Shown piece after piece: positions 22,398 to 33,302 of a stretch of 44,170 nt of DNA. This stretch comes from Conidiobolus incongruus B7586 (Eukaryota > Entomophthoromycota > Entomophthoromycetes > Entomophthorales > Conidiobolaceae): contig JNEM01009168.1 of the NCBI GenBank assembly GCA_000697335.1, positions 1 through 44,170 of the forward strand, given 5' to 3'. The notes beneath the pieces were generated by a model. That model ran no database searches. It was given only the letters and a program-made list of their open reading frames with translations, and was not told where the DNA came from. The position numbers and the translations under genes are program-made. The number at the start of each line of letters is the position of its first letter. Position 1 is the first letter of the stretch.

Positions 22398-24040
22398 AAA
22401 TCCTTTTAATTTAAAATAAGCAATTTTTCAGTTCATCAAAAAAAAAAGCTATTCTGAATTCATAAATTTATCAGTAATTGAACATAATGATAAAATATAC
22501 TAAACTCTAATTTAGCAACAATATAAAATTTACTGATATTGGTTCTGATTATGATATTATTTTTCACTTATAGCCTGAAAAAATTCCAATTTTTTAAAAT
22601 ATACTTTTTAAATAATAATTGAATAGATATTATTTTAAATATTTTTATATAATTATCGAATTCCTTTAAATTATAAATATAGTATTTATATTGAATATAT
22701 ATATATATATTATAACATGTTTCAACTTAATTTGGGATGCTTGGATCATTCAAATTATCTAATTTTGTTTTTGAATCGAATACCTATTCTACTCATTACT
22801 AGATATCAACCAATTCGTTTGATCACATATCATCAAATATAAAAATTGAGCTGGTATTCATAGCATAATATTCATACTTCAAAAAAGGTAATTATTGAAA
22901 CCTTTTTATAAAAGAATTAATACAATCAATAATAAGTAACAGTGTGCTACAATTTTAAATGATGAAATAATATATTAAATCAGGGTTTGTTATTTTGGAA
23001 ATTTGATGCGTTATTAACCATTAGATGCCTCAAGTCAAGCCGAAAAATGTATAATTAATAAATCAATACATATTTAATTATATTTTAAATACCTCAATAT
23101 TAATTTTGTATTGATTTCATTCAAATTTAAATTTTAATCGATACTAAATTTGAATGTAATATTCAGAAATAATAATATTTAAAATTATTAAGTAATTTAA
23201 ATTTAATTACGTTCTAGTAATATAGTATTTTTTTTATCTAATATTTTTGAAATCATAGTGTAATCAGTATCTGAGGCTGTTTGATAATTTAGAGTCAAAT
23301 ATTTTATTCAACTCAAATTTTGATAAATCCCATATCAGTGCCAAATTATGAATATTTATTGACATTCCAGTCGTTAATTGGTTAATAATAATGATTTTAA
23401 CAATTCACCATTATTAATTTTTATCACGTTCAACATTCATTAATTGATTATCTTTTGCTAAAATAATGAATATTAAGTGATCTTCAGTTAATCAAAACAT
23501 GAAACAGTTAGTTGATAAGCTATACCAATTTTATTCTAACCAATCTCATTTTGTAAACAAAGAGTGTGTTAAATATTTTTCATTTGAAATAACTTATTGA
23601 CTTGGTATATATAAAAGCTAAACTGAATGATTTGAACTTTAAGTCGTTGTTCCTACCTCGTATTTCATTTGTTGAGTTGTTTAACATATTACACTAAATT
23701 GAGAGGATATAAAAACAAGCAATTTAAAATGTTGTGGCACATATTTAGTATAGGTATAAATACCATTATTAGTTTAAAATCTAGAATTAATGATACAATT
23801 TATTTTTTAAAAATCATATTTACGATGGATAGGAAACCATGTAAAAATGAGCAATTTCTTACAATTTCAATTATATAGGGTAGAACTATATTTTTTAGAC
23901 CAAAGTTCAAGCAAATGATTTAATGAAGTATAATACGAGTATTGAGGATGTTTTTCGGAAGGGAGAAGATATTTTTCAAATCGGTTTTCTTAAGTACAAT
24001 GATGGTATAGATCCATCAATAAATTGCAGTCTAGTTGCAT
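22398..24040. other. Intergenic region with a TATA-like site
   Basis: No gene I can support. A plus-strand TATATAAAAG (about 23608) precedes a 69-codon open stretch at 23669-23878, and an AATCCCATAT near-match lies at about 23326. The peptide (Ile/Lys/Phe-rich, no motif) is not convincing. Confidence 0.4.
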
Positions 24041-25236
24041 CTAGTGACGCTGAGCAGAGGTGAACGCGGGATTGTTGTCATATTGACTTAATATGATATT
24101 GGATGCCTCTATTAGGTTAAAAATACCCAATGTTAATGAGGAGTTATAACGAATATTTAAAACAAAATATATAACGAAAATAATCGTTATATAAAAAGAA
24201 AATATTTACCTTGAACCTCATCAATTGACACATCAAAAGCAGACCACCAGGGTAAGCCCTTAGTAGCATCACTATTTAATGGGATATTCGAGTGTTTGGA
24301 TGCAATAAAAGTGGCAGCGGCAGCTATCACTTTAGGTTGATGGGTTAAACAGACTGTGGTCTTATAACTGTAATGGCGAAATTTCATAAAGGATATGAAC
24401 AGTTTAATGCTAGCTCAAAAAACTTGGTGCTCAAAAAGAGCCTTATTTACCTATCATTAACAAAAGTCCAAGCAGTTAAAGCAAGTTTCATAGCGTTACG
24501 CATTGTTGCTGTATCGTTATAAAATTCACCATTTAATCTTGCCTTTTTATAAGCTTTATAGCCTGCACATTAAAACTTAGAACCCGAAAATTATATTATA
24601 TACATATTGAAACATTACCATCCCAATTTTCCATAAAATTAAGTACATGGCGATAGGGAAGGTCTATGGCTAAATCAAAACAAATTGTGTATAAAACAAT
24701 GGGCTCATTATATGCTAAAACATCTAGCCATCTTCGGGATTCCGTCTTGAGAATTTGTTCTGAAGGATGGTTCGTTTTAAAAGCCCTTTTAATAACTTCA
24801 TGAAGAAAATGTTGAATATGTCTGCCTGTATCTTCCTCTTTACAGGCTATGAATAAACATGTAACAGCAATATCCTAGAAAGTATAGGTTAATAAAAAAC
24901 ACAAAGCAGAATAATCGCTAAGGAAAAATCATACATATTGATGAAAATCTCTAAAAGTTTGCCTCATAAAAAAGCGATGAAAGTAAGTGCATGCTGTAGC
25001 AATTGTTACTTGAGGTCTAAAAATTAAATAAAATGTTAAAAGGGGGATATAAAATTTTGGAATTATATGGCATACAATCGAAGGGCATTAGCAATGTGTG
25101 TTAAAAATGAAATGCCTCTCGCCCGATAATCGATCTCTTGTTCATATGAGCAAACTTTGTTGATAATAGAGGGAGTTTTCTTCATGTCATTGAGATGGAA
25201 ATACCATTGAGTGTTGTTATGAAAAGTGTCGGACAT
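24041..25236 (-). CDS. Cyclin K/T-type cyclin (P-TEFb-like kinase partner)
   Basis: Six exons, minus strand: 25236-25076, 25016-24935, 24874-24619, 24562-24451, 24367-24210 and 24108-24041, 278 residues, all in phase. Cyclins of this class bind CDK9/CDK12-type kinases that phosphorylate the RNA polymerase II C-terminal domain. The N-terminal WYFHLNDMKKTPS is the start of the K/T cyclin box. TYFHRFFMRQTFRDF followed by IAVTCLFIACKEED forms the helix 2-3 core. A second cyclin fold covers about residues 140-250 (CFDLAIDLPYRHV, PKVIAAAATFIASKH). The protein stops soon after the second fold, without the long C-terminal tail of animal cyclin T or K; fission yeast Pch1 is likewise short. I cannot decide between a CDK9- and a CDK12-type partner. 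No AATCCCATAA copy was seen upstream. Confidence 0.88.
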
Positions 25237-27697
25237 ATTGACTAGTATTTAATAATAGTATATGACAATATAAATAAAAATGGATAAATTTTAGGTGTGG
25301 AAAATTACGCTACTACTCTATTTCAAATAGGCAAAATAGTGTAATGAAAGAAAAAAACCTGACGAAAGTGTTTCGAATTATGAATTTAGTTTTCTGAATG
25401 TTGATTTTTTGACACTCCACAACCACCCTTCATTTATTATAAATCAAATTCAATTCCCCTGACTCACTTTCAATCCTTCGCATATTCATGCAAACTGATT
25501 GGTGCTTTGTCTCTGAAAAATTTTCCTTACAATTAGTGATTCCAACAACCAATCACAATCGCTATATTTTCTAATAACCCAAAATCCTCAATATGACTAA
25601 ATTTAACATAAAAGATCCAAAAGTAGTAGTACCTCCAAAGTACCAAATCAAATTTCAAGAATTTGGATTGCGTTACCATCAGATCATATGAATGGATAGC
25701 AAGCTGATTAACTTTAGCAATTGGGGTAAGTGATCATTAGAACATTTGACCACGATTCTATTATTATCCAAAATATTATTAATAAATTTATCATTCTATG
25801 AGTTTTTTTAAAGTACTTGAGATTTATTGAATTTAAATATACTGTCTATATTTTATATCATGGCATATTTAATAATTTAACATCTATAACTGTCAAAAAG
25901 ATTTAACTTTTAAATAATCATTACATTGTAAAACTGATCACGAAATTATTTATTAAAATTTTAATTACAATATAAAATTCAGCTCAAAAAGGGTATTATT
26001 TAGTTTATTAATTAATTCTCAATAAAAATTATTTATATTTTGAATGCTAATTGCATTTATTGTTTGAAGTGTAAAATTCCTATTATGATCTGTGACAACT
26101 GATCAAACACAATTTTTGATCTGTTTTACATAGATTCAATCAATTATTTATATATTAACCCATTATGTATATGAGAATTAAGCTGGAAGAGGCCGTTTGA
26201 AATAGTATAAATAAACCATTATTAGTATGTAATATAGATATTATTTTGAATAATAATGATACGTACAATATCGCAAAGTATGTTACAGATAAAATTATTT
26301 AAATTTTAAGGTTACAATTCAGGCAGTGTTCAATTCTTAAAAATTTAAAAAAATTATCACTATTTCATTATAAAGATAAAGTAATATAATATAATTTTTA
26401 AGTATAATACTTTGAATATATGTGAAAATAAATATTAATCAGAATTAGTAAAGATTGTATTCTATATTAAAAAAACAAACAGAATAAAAATTATAACAAA
26501 ATATAAAAGAAAAGGAGTCTATCATCAGTTAATTTAGTTATAAATAATTGTTATTACAGATTATTTAAAAAAAATATTTATTGGTTAAATTATAGATCAA
26601 TAAAACTCATTAAACATTATATAATTCACCAATAAATTTGAAAATAATCAGATATTGAAACACTTAATTGTTTAGTTAATTATATATATGAATATATATT
26701 CATTTTTATTTAGGAACCCGTATAATCTAAGAAAGCGCATATATTTCAATAAAAATTTAATAAATTATTAATTTAAAGCTATATTTTGTTGGATATAATC
26801 GATAAATGAGTGAATGATATTAGTAAACTACTTATATTAAATATTTTTAATTTGATTGAAAATAGTTTAAATTTCATATTTATTTCATTAAAAAAGATAA
26901 TAATAAACTTTAAATATTTTAAAATATTTATATTAATTTTAATACAAATAATAAATCAATGGAAGCAAGAAAAGGTTATTAAATTCTTAAATATTGATCA
27001 TAGCTGAAAATTACAACTTAAATTGCTTGACTGATATTATTAATATATCAGTATGAATAATAATCTAGTAATTAACTTATAAAAATAGCCACAATCATTG
27101 TGAATGATATATTTAAAATCTTATTCAATGTCAATATGTAGCATAATGAAATTTTTACGTTTCTTTGAAAAAAGAGAAAAATAGGTTAAGATTCCGTGGT
27201 TCAATACAATCCATAAAATTATGACAATTTAATATTAATGCTTCTTTAATTGACAGTAAATAATAACTGAATACTATAAAATAATCCAACTATATTAAAA
27301 AGAACTATTTTAATACTTGATAACATATTAAAATAATTAATTAGAAATGAACAACTCAGTCAATGATTCTTTAAAACAATCAATTATATATTTCATTAGA
27401 AATTGAATTTATAATAATTTATAATTTTCTCTAAATAATTATTGTAGGGGTTAAATAGACTAACTGAGAATTAGTGTGTAAGACTGGAATGATAATTCAA
27501 TTTAGAGAGGAATTGGAAAAAAGTGTGTTGAGGATTGATTCAATAATAAAGATAGATACTTTGTTGGGACTATCAGAGTTTATAATCGCTTTAAATTAAC
27601 CATTTTCTCATAGGCGTCAAGCTTGTGAGGAAGTAAATAGAGTTATAGTATACCAATAATGTTGTACAAGTTGTAAAGATATCTAATATCACTCAAT
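25237..27697. other. Long AT-rich intergenic region
   Basis: About 2.46 kb without a gene I can support. An open stretch at 26810-27007 on the plus strand is almost only Ile, Asn, Phe, Leu and Lys, as AT-rich non-coding DNA would give. The left end contains the cyclin promoter. Confidence 0.5.
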
Positions 27698-28646
27698 TTA
27701 AATTATTTGAAGCTAAAAAAATGATTAATGAATAAATACTTGAATAAATATGTTAATTACTTACATAGTTGCTAGGAACAATACCAACGGAGCCATCGGT
27801 CTTTCTAGCTTGCCACCATTTGCCCTTATTCTCGGCAACTTCTAAAATTTCTCCCTTGGCGAAGGATATTTCGTTGGGATCTTCGGGATTTGCTTCGTCT
27901 ATATACAATTTAGAATGGTTAGTAATTTAACTTAATTAAAATACGATTAAACTCACATGAATAAAGAGCTCTAGCTTTCAATCCATATTCTTGAGGATAA
28001 GAACTACCGGAAGTATTAATAGACATTTGAGGGACGGAAGTACGAAATTGAGGTAAATCTTTGTTAATGGATTGAATGGGTCCCATACCATTGGCATTTC
28101 CGAAATTTGCATTATTTTCTTCTGTTCCAAAATGTAATAACCAATAGAACTAAAAATAATATTAATACATAAGATTATTAGGTAATATAAATTATACAAA
28201 TTACATAGACAAAAGATAAGAAAATAAATCCAGCAGTACCAGCTTTAGCAGCTGTTAAATCAAAAGCTAAAAGAGTTTGAATAGATAAAATACAAAATAC
28301 GAAACCAATAGCTAAATAACCCATAATCTATATATAAAAATAAAATTAATAATAAATTGATGACTGTTAATAAATAAATAATTACAGCAATGCGATAATT
28401 CTTCATAATACCGAATAAGACACATATCAATACACTTGTAATAGTAGCAAAAGTATAAATAATAGTAAACCAAATAAAAGTGTTCTGTGGTGTTGCTATA
28501 CAAGACCCCAACGAAACGACCCAACCTATCTAAAAGACCAATGTTAATCATAAATCAATCAACATATTCAATCTAATTACTAGAGCCAGTCCAATCGACA
28601 CCAAATTAATTTTATTACTAATTAAATTCTTCCATTGCAAAGGCAT
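27698..28646 (-). CDS. SHO1: High-osmolarity signalling membrane protein Sho1
   Basis: Six exons, minus strand: 28646-28581, 28529-28386, 28327-28205, 28149-27957, 27898-27765 and 27712-27698; 224 residues. Sho1 is the plasma-membrane scaffold of the fungal HOG osmostress MAP-kinase pathway. Four membrane helices occupy about residues 12-118 (ending near FLSFVYFYWLLHF). A short linker leads to a C-terminal SH3 domain from about 168 ([34 protein letters not shown]), which in yeast binds the MAPKK Pbs2. The final exon encodes only LQII, four residues that complete the last SH3 strand. The linker is about 50 residues, whereas baker's yeast Sho1 (367 residues) has a much longer one, so yeast-like Ste11- and Opy2-docking segments are probably absent or different. 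Confidence 0.94.
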
Positions 28647-29143
28647 CTTTATTTACAAGCTCAGTATTAATTAATCAAACCAAATTCAAATTTAATTGAA
28701 AGAAATAAAAGAGAAATTTGTAACCAACTAATATAAAAAAATTAAACAAATAAAACTTAAGTTCCGAATTTAATTGTGATTTGAGTTGTAGAATTGCCCT
28801 CCCAATTATCAAACTATTACCAACAATTAAAATTGAACCAATACTTTAATTTCCGAGTATTAAGTACTTTTAAACTTTTATCCAATAGTTTCTGTTTACA
28901 TTGTCTTTATGTATTATTCAATAAATTACGAGTAAACTAGCGTTAATTCTGTTTTCCAATTTTAAAACTGATAATTGATAATAGGTTAATTTTTGTACTA
29001 CAACAACACTTCGCCATTTCATTAATAGGAGGAAATGATTGCGGGCATGAATTAGAATCCATTGTGCCAAGTATTGAAATGTCAATTTCTTAGAATATAT
29101 GTAGGATTTAAGTGGAATTTTTGGAACTAAATATTACTAACAA

Positions 29144-29184
<41 letters not shown>

Positions 29185-29826
29185 ATATCCTATTTCTTCA
29201 ATATTCCATCATTTTGATTTTGAAATTTATATCAGTTGAATAAATAATGAATATTAAATTTTAAATTTTATTTCCAAATAAAAATATCCCTAACATTATA
29301 AGAAATTGAAAAGAATTGAATAATTTTATAATATAATTAAATCAATTCATTTAATACTATAAAAACTTATAAAATAATTATTTTTCTTTTAAAATTACTA
29401 TTAAAAATTATCAAAATTCAAATCCTGTAATATTGAATTCAAGTATTTTGAGAATATTCCATAAATTTACAAAATTTAATTACTAGAGAATCGAATGAAG
29501 AATATTTAAACTATAAAGTAATATAATTGGAGAAGGCAATTATGATAAAATATGAAGAGTGGTAAATGTGAATATTGATTTATCGACATCTAAAACGGTA
29601 TATATAATTTAATAATAATATGATATTAAGGAGAAAAAAAATGAATATTTGTTGAAAAGTAAATTTTTTGAATGACATAATGAGTTAATTTGAGAATAAT
29701 AAAAAAATTAAATGAAATATTATTAAAAAGAAAAAGATAGATAAATTGAAAATGAACTATAATATAAATTATAAAGTATAATTTGAATAAAAATGTTATA
29801 AAGGATTTGTGTAGGGAGATAGTTAA
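28647..29826. other. Intergenic region between Sho1 and tRNA-Ser
   Basis: No gene seen. It contains a TA microsatellite at 29146-29181. The left end is the Sho1 promoter, without a recognisable AATCCCATAA copy. Confidence 0.5.
29146..29181. repeat. (TA)n microsatellite
   Basis: An uninterrupted TA dinucleotide run of about 36 bp, the longest simple repeat in the window. Confidence 0.95.
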
Positions 29827-29908
29827 GACAGTTTGTCCGAGTGGTTAAGGAGTCAGACTTGAAATCTGATGGGCTCCGCCCGCACAGGTTCAAATCCTGT
29901 AGCTGTCG
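29827..29908 (+). tRNA. tRNA-Ser(UGA)
   Basis: 82 nt with discriminator G. The acceptor stem GACAGTT pairs with AGCTGTC. The anticodon stem AGACT/AATCT region carries loop CTTGAAA, anticodon TGA. A long variable arm (GGGC-TCC-GCCC) marks a class II tRNA, and the T arm is ACAGG-TTCAAAT-CCTGT. Internal A and B boxes (TGTCCGAGTGG; GGTTCAAATCC) are present and no intron is seen. It decodes UCA, and by wobble UCN codons. A second copy with anticodon CGA lies at 37692-37773. Confidence 0.96.
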
Positions 29909-29913
29909 AAGTA

Positions 29914-29918
29914 TTTTT
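29914..29918 (+). terminator. Pol III terminator of tRNA-Ser(UGA)
   Basis: A run of five T starting 6 nt after the tRNA end, the standard RNA polymerase III stop signal. Confidence 0.75.
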
Positions 29919-29972
29919 CAATTTCTTTTAATACCATTTCAGCTTAATCAATTTTATTTTTCATAAGTGTAT

Positions 29973-29982
29973 TAACCCATAA
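29973..29982 (+). promoter_or_regulatory. Weak AATCCCATAA-like site upstream of the glycosyltransferase
   Basis: TAACCCATAA matches 8 of 10 positions on the plus strand, about 110 bp upstream of the glycosyltransferase ATG. Spacing and orientation fit, but the match is weak. Confidence 0.2.
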
Positions 29983-30092
29983 TTTTATTTATATCAAAAT
30001 TGATATTGTCCTCTACTTATGTGAGTGTTGTAATCGCGTTGATATTATAAATAATCATTCGGTATTTAATATATGAAAAATAAAAAATATTA

Positions 30093-31727
30093 ATGAGACT
30101 ATTATATACTGTAATATTGAATCTATTTCACATAACTACCATTGATTCTAAATTAATCAATCTAGAATCTGAGTTTACATCTAACAAACAGAATCCCATT
30201 AAATTAGTTATATCAGGATATGGAGGAACTCGATCTCATTTCCAATCTTTATTAACGCTAGGGAACCATCTCGGGTCTCAGAATCCCAATAATGAAATAT
30301 ATTTTGCAACTCATTCCGATCGTTTATACTTTGCTGACGACTTTCCAATGATTCAAAAATATGATTTGGGAAACGTTGAAGGAATTGTCAAATTACCAAT
30401 TCAAAAACTAACTGATTTTTTACCACCTCTTTACAATCATTTATTCAATAGATATGACGAAATGGCGCGTAGTTTAGATCCCGATTTGATGATGTGTGAT
30501 TTCTTTGCAACGGCTTGTATGGACATTGCCCAAAAGTACCGCATCCCATTAATTGTAGGGTATCAAACACTTGAAGTCGGATTAAGTGAGCATCCTTATT
30601 TAACAGCCAAATATTACACCGACCATGGTTTGACTATTCAAAATTTAAATATTTTCCAACGTTGGTATAACTATTTTATTGCGCCCATCAAATGGAAACA
30701 CGAAATGAAATCCCTTATGGGAGAGATCAACAGATTGCGATTCAAGTACCATATCCCAGTTGACCACGAGCCATTCGGCAAGATTAAAAACGTTTTAAAA
30801 TTAGCAAATACGTTTATTGGATGGGAAATTCCTAGACCTTTTGATCCCAGTATTAAATTTATTGGTCCAATGATAAGCACTCAAAATAGGACACTTTCAC
30901 AAGAGTTTGCTGAATTTTTAGAGGATAAAGACAAAGTCATTTATATGGCATTTGGTACCAGAACAAGTACAATGACTAAGGACAAACTCCAAATCCTCAT
31001 CCAAAGTGCACTCAACGCCATCAGCTCTAAAATTGCAGATGGTGTAATTATTGCTACAAAAATATCACCAAATGATTTGAATCATGGATTCACTATGAAC
31101 GGCCAGTCATTGTCCCAATCCGACCTACTTGATGAAACCAAATCCAAGATCAAATTTGCATCCTTTGCACCACAACAAGCGCTACTCAACCACCAAAAAA
31201 TTCATTTATTTGTCAATCACGGAGGTATTGAAAGTATTTTCGAAGGCATTTATAGTCTGACTCCAATGCTAGTGATGCCATTAGCCGGAGACCAACCAAC
31301 CAATGCACAACATGTGCAACGTCTCAATATTGGACTAAACATTGGCAGGGTTTCCGACTCTCGAGCAATTGTTAAGAAGATGATACAAGTCTTGGAGGAT
31401 AGAGATGGCCAATTCTCGCAAGGATTACTCCAATTCCGAACCTTTATGGAATACCACCAACTCGGGGTGGAAGAAGGCACTCAACTCATTCTTAATCAAA
31501 TCAAATTGAACAAACTGTGTCGCTACAATCCCATCAATCCTAACATGAAGAATGTCCCCTGTGAAATGAAATACTTGACGTATCACTACCCATCTTTGTC
31601 CCATGTCAAGCGATCCAATATTGATATTTATGTATTGACTATTGTAGTAGTATTGGTTATATTGTATATGTTATGTTCGAGGGTTAAATTCGAAATGAAA
31701 TCAACTGTCGATATCAAAAATGACTAA
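30093..31727 (+). CDS. Family-1 glycosyltransferase, UDP-glucuronosyl/glucosyltransferase-like, membrane anchored
   Basis: Intronless, 544 residues, the usual size of membrane UGTs (about 520-540). A hydrophobic leader (about 1-17) suggests entry into the secretory pathway. In the acceptor-binding half, SGYGGTRSHFQSL (41-53) holds the expected catalytic His49. The sugar-donor half has IYMAFGTRTS and the UGT signature region at about 360-420 (FAPQQALLNHQKIHLFVNHGG, then PMLVMPLAGDQPTNA). A single C-terminal membrane helix lies at about 513-533 (VLTIVVVLVILYML), followed by a short basic tail, so the enzyme is probably a type I protein of the ER or a secretory membrane. Acceptor and donor sugar cannot be read from the sequence; sterols, lipids or xenobiotics are known acceptors in the family. 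Codon bias resembles the neighbours, so I see no sign of recent transfer. Confidence 0.9.
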   Translation: MRLLYTVILNLFHITTIDSKLINLESEFTSNKQNPIKLVISGYGGTRSHFQSLLTLGNHLGSQNPNNEIYFATHSDRLYFADDFPMIQKYDLGNVEGIVKLPIQKLTDFLPPLYNHLFNRYDEMARSLDPDLMMCDFFATACMDIAQKYRIPLIVGYQTLEVGLSEHPYLTAKYYTDHGLTIQNLNIFQRWYNYFIAPIKWKHEMKSLMGEINRLRFKYHIPVDHEPFGKIKNVLKLANTFIGWEIPRPFDPSIKFIGPMISTQNRTLSQEFAEFLEDKDKVIYMAFGTRTSTMTKDKLQILIQSALNAISSKIADGVIIATKISPNDLNHGFTMNGQSLSQSDLLDETKSKIKFASFAPQQALLNHQKIHLFVNHGGIESIFEGIYSLTPMLVMPLAGDQPTNAQHVQRLNIGLNIGRVSDSRAIVKKMIQVLEDRDGQFSQGLLQFRTFMEYHQLGVEEGTQLILNQIKLNKLCRYNPINPNMKNVPCEMKYLTYHYPSLSHVKRSNIDIYVLTIVVVLVILYMLCSRVKFEMKSTVDIKND

Positions 31728-32140
31728 AGGATATCTAATTATTACTAGGAATTGTATCACTAAAGATACTCAGAAAAATTATATTTTGCAATTTTTGATA
31801 TTTATGATTACTACTCTTTTAATGATAAATATTTATATAAATTGATTCACTCATATTTAATAAATTTTTCAAAATAATCATATTCCATCCATTTCAATAG
31901 AATTGTTAATTTTAGATACCTTAAATAATACTGTTACTTTCAAATTAAATGAATAATTATTTAAAATTTCAAAAATTATTTTTAATAACTCAAACAAATC
32001 AAAATTTTTATTTTAGAAATTAATTCAATTTTATCATTGGTTAAAAATAATGAAATTTAAGAATTTTTTTTTGCCACGAATTGAATATTGATCAAATTAA
32101 TATATAATTAATGAATTGATATTTTAAATTTAAATCGTTT
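31728..32140. other. Intergenic region
   Basis: A 413-bp spacer between two plus-strand genes for secretory-pathway proteins. AT-rich; nothing else seen. Confidence 0.5.
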
Positions 32141-32158
32141 TTGAATAAAAATCAAACT

Positions 32159-33040
32159 ATGAATTTTAATTATTATATTTATTTAATAATGTTAATTAAT
32201 TTATCCAATACAATTCGTGGTATTCGTTTTAATTGTATATTATCTTTCGGCGATAGTTTATCAGATATTGGTAATTTAGACATATTATCATGGGGAGTTA
32301 AACTGGGTAGTCGATATTTCAAGGGTAGATACAGTAACGGTCCCGTTTGGGTTGAATACCTTCAATCTTCCTTAACCATTCCTAATATGGACAATCGATC
32401 TGTAGGAGGAGCTACTACGAGCAACAAGCTCACCCACGTCAACATTTTATTGCCAGATGTACAATCTCAAATAGATTCATTGGAAATTGTATCACCTGTG
32501 AATTGCCACGATCCCATTCTGGTGACTTATATGGCTGGAGGGGATGACTATTTAAATAAAACAGTCACACTCCACCAAGTCACCGGTGATATTGAGTATC
32601 AGTTACGAAGACCCATTAGAAAGCAATTTACAACTATATTAGTGTTTAATTTACCGCCTTTAGATAAGACTCCTAATTTTTCCAAGCCTAGGGATCACAG
32701 TCCTCATAATTTCAGGAAATATCAGGATGATCATATAGGTGAGAAGATTCGATTGCATAATAAACTATTATTAGCGATTTGTAAGAAGATTCAGTCTCAA
32801 TTCTCAGATATCAAATTACTGCATTTCGATATGTATGGAAAATGGCCCACGATGGCCCAGTCCAATCCCTTCAATTCAACCAGCTGGGAGGTAGAAGACT
32901 GCTGTTTTTACGAGAAAACAGGCGAAAAACCCTGTAGTAATCCTAACAATTTTTTGTTTTATGATACTTTTCACCCTACTACGGGTGTTCATAGGGAGAT
33001 TTCTGAGCATGTTGTAAAGTTTTTACAGAATAATACATAA
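32159..33040 (+). CDS. Secreted GDSL (SGNH) lipase/esterase-like protein
   Basis: Intronless; the frame opens at 32141, but the ATG at 32159 (Met7, 293 residues) gives a cleaner signal peptide. Numbered from 32141: block I SFGDSLSDIGN holds the nucleophile Ser39, block II has Gly90 (SVGGATTSN), and block V FYDTFHPT holds Asp275 and His278 of the triad. ILVFNLPPLDKTP is a conserved core strand. In block III the expected G-x-N-D reads GGDDYL: Asp135 replaces the oxyanion-hole Asn. Known relatives hydrolyse esters of lipids or acetylated polysaccharides outside the cell. The sequence is otherwise whole, so it may be weakened, altered in specificity or non-catalytic. It lies between the glycosyltransferase and dihydroorotase genes, all on the plus strand. 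Confidence 0.88.
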   Translation: MNFNYYIYLIMLINLSNTIRGIRFNCILSFGDSLSDIGNLDILSWGVKLGSRYFKGRYSNGPVWVEYLQSSLTIPNMDNRSVGGATTSNKLTHVNILLPDVQSQIDSLEIVSPVNCHDPILVTYMAGGDDYLNKTVTLHQVTGDIEYQLRRPIRKQFTTILVFNLPPLDKTPNFSKPRDHSPHNFRKYQDDHIGEKIRLHNKLLLAICKKIQSQFSDIKLLHFDMYGKWPTMAQSNPFNSTSWEVEDCCFYEKTGEKPCSNPNNFLFYDTFHPTTGVHREISEHVVKFLQNNT

Positions 33041-33302
33041 TTATTGGATGCATTAGATTGTTGTTAGAAAAACAATATATATTTGATGAGAAATTATGAT
33101 TACAATCAACATTTGTTAACTTTTAGTATGTAATTGGATTTCAATGATTAAATCAATTTGCAAAAATTGTGTATTAATTTTAAATTAGCAGTCAACCATA
33201 ATTTATGAATTTAATTAAATAAACTTAAATTCACTTTGCATTATTTTCCAAAAATCATAATCAATATATCATACATAAAAATTAAATTGAAATTCATAAA
33301 AT

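Noticed and set aside
23669-23878. A 69-codon plus-strand open stretch behind a TATA-like site.
   Set aside because: No domain or helix pattern worth naming; AT-biased residues; the TATA-like string is expected in this composition.
26810-27007. A 65-codon plus-strand open stretch.
   Set aside because: Almost only Ile, Asn, Leu, Phe and Lys; looks like translated non-coding AT-rich DNA.
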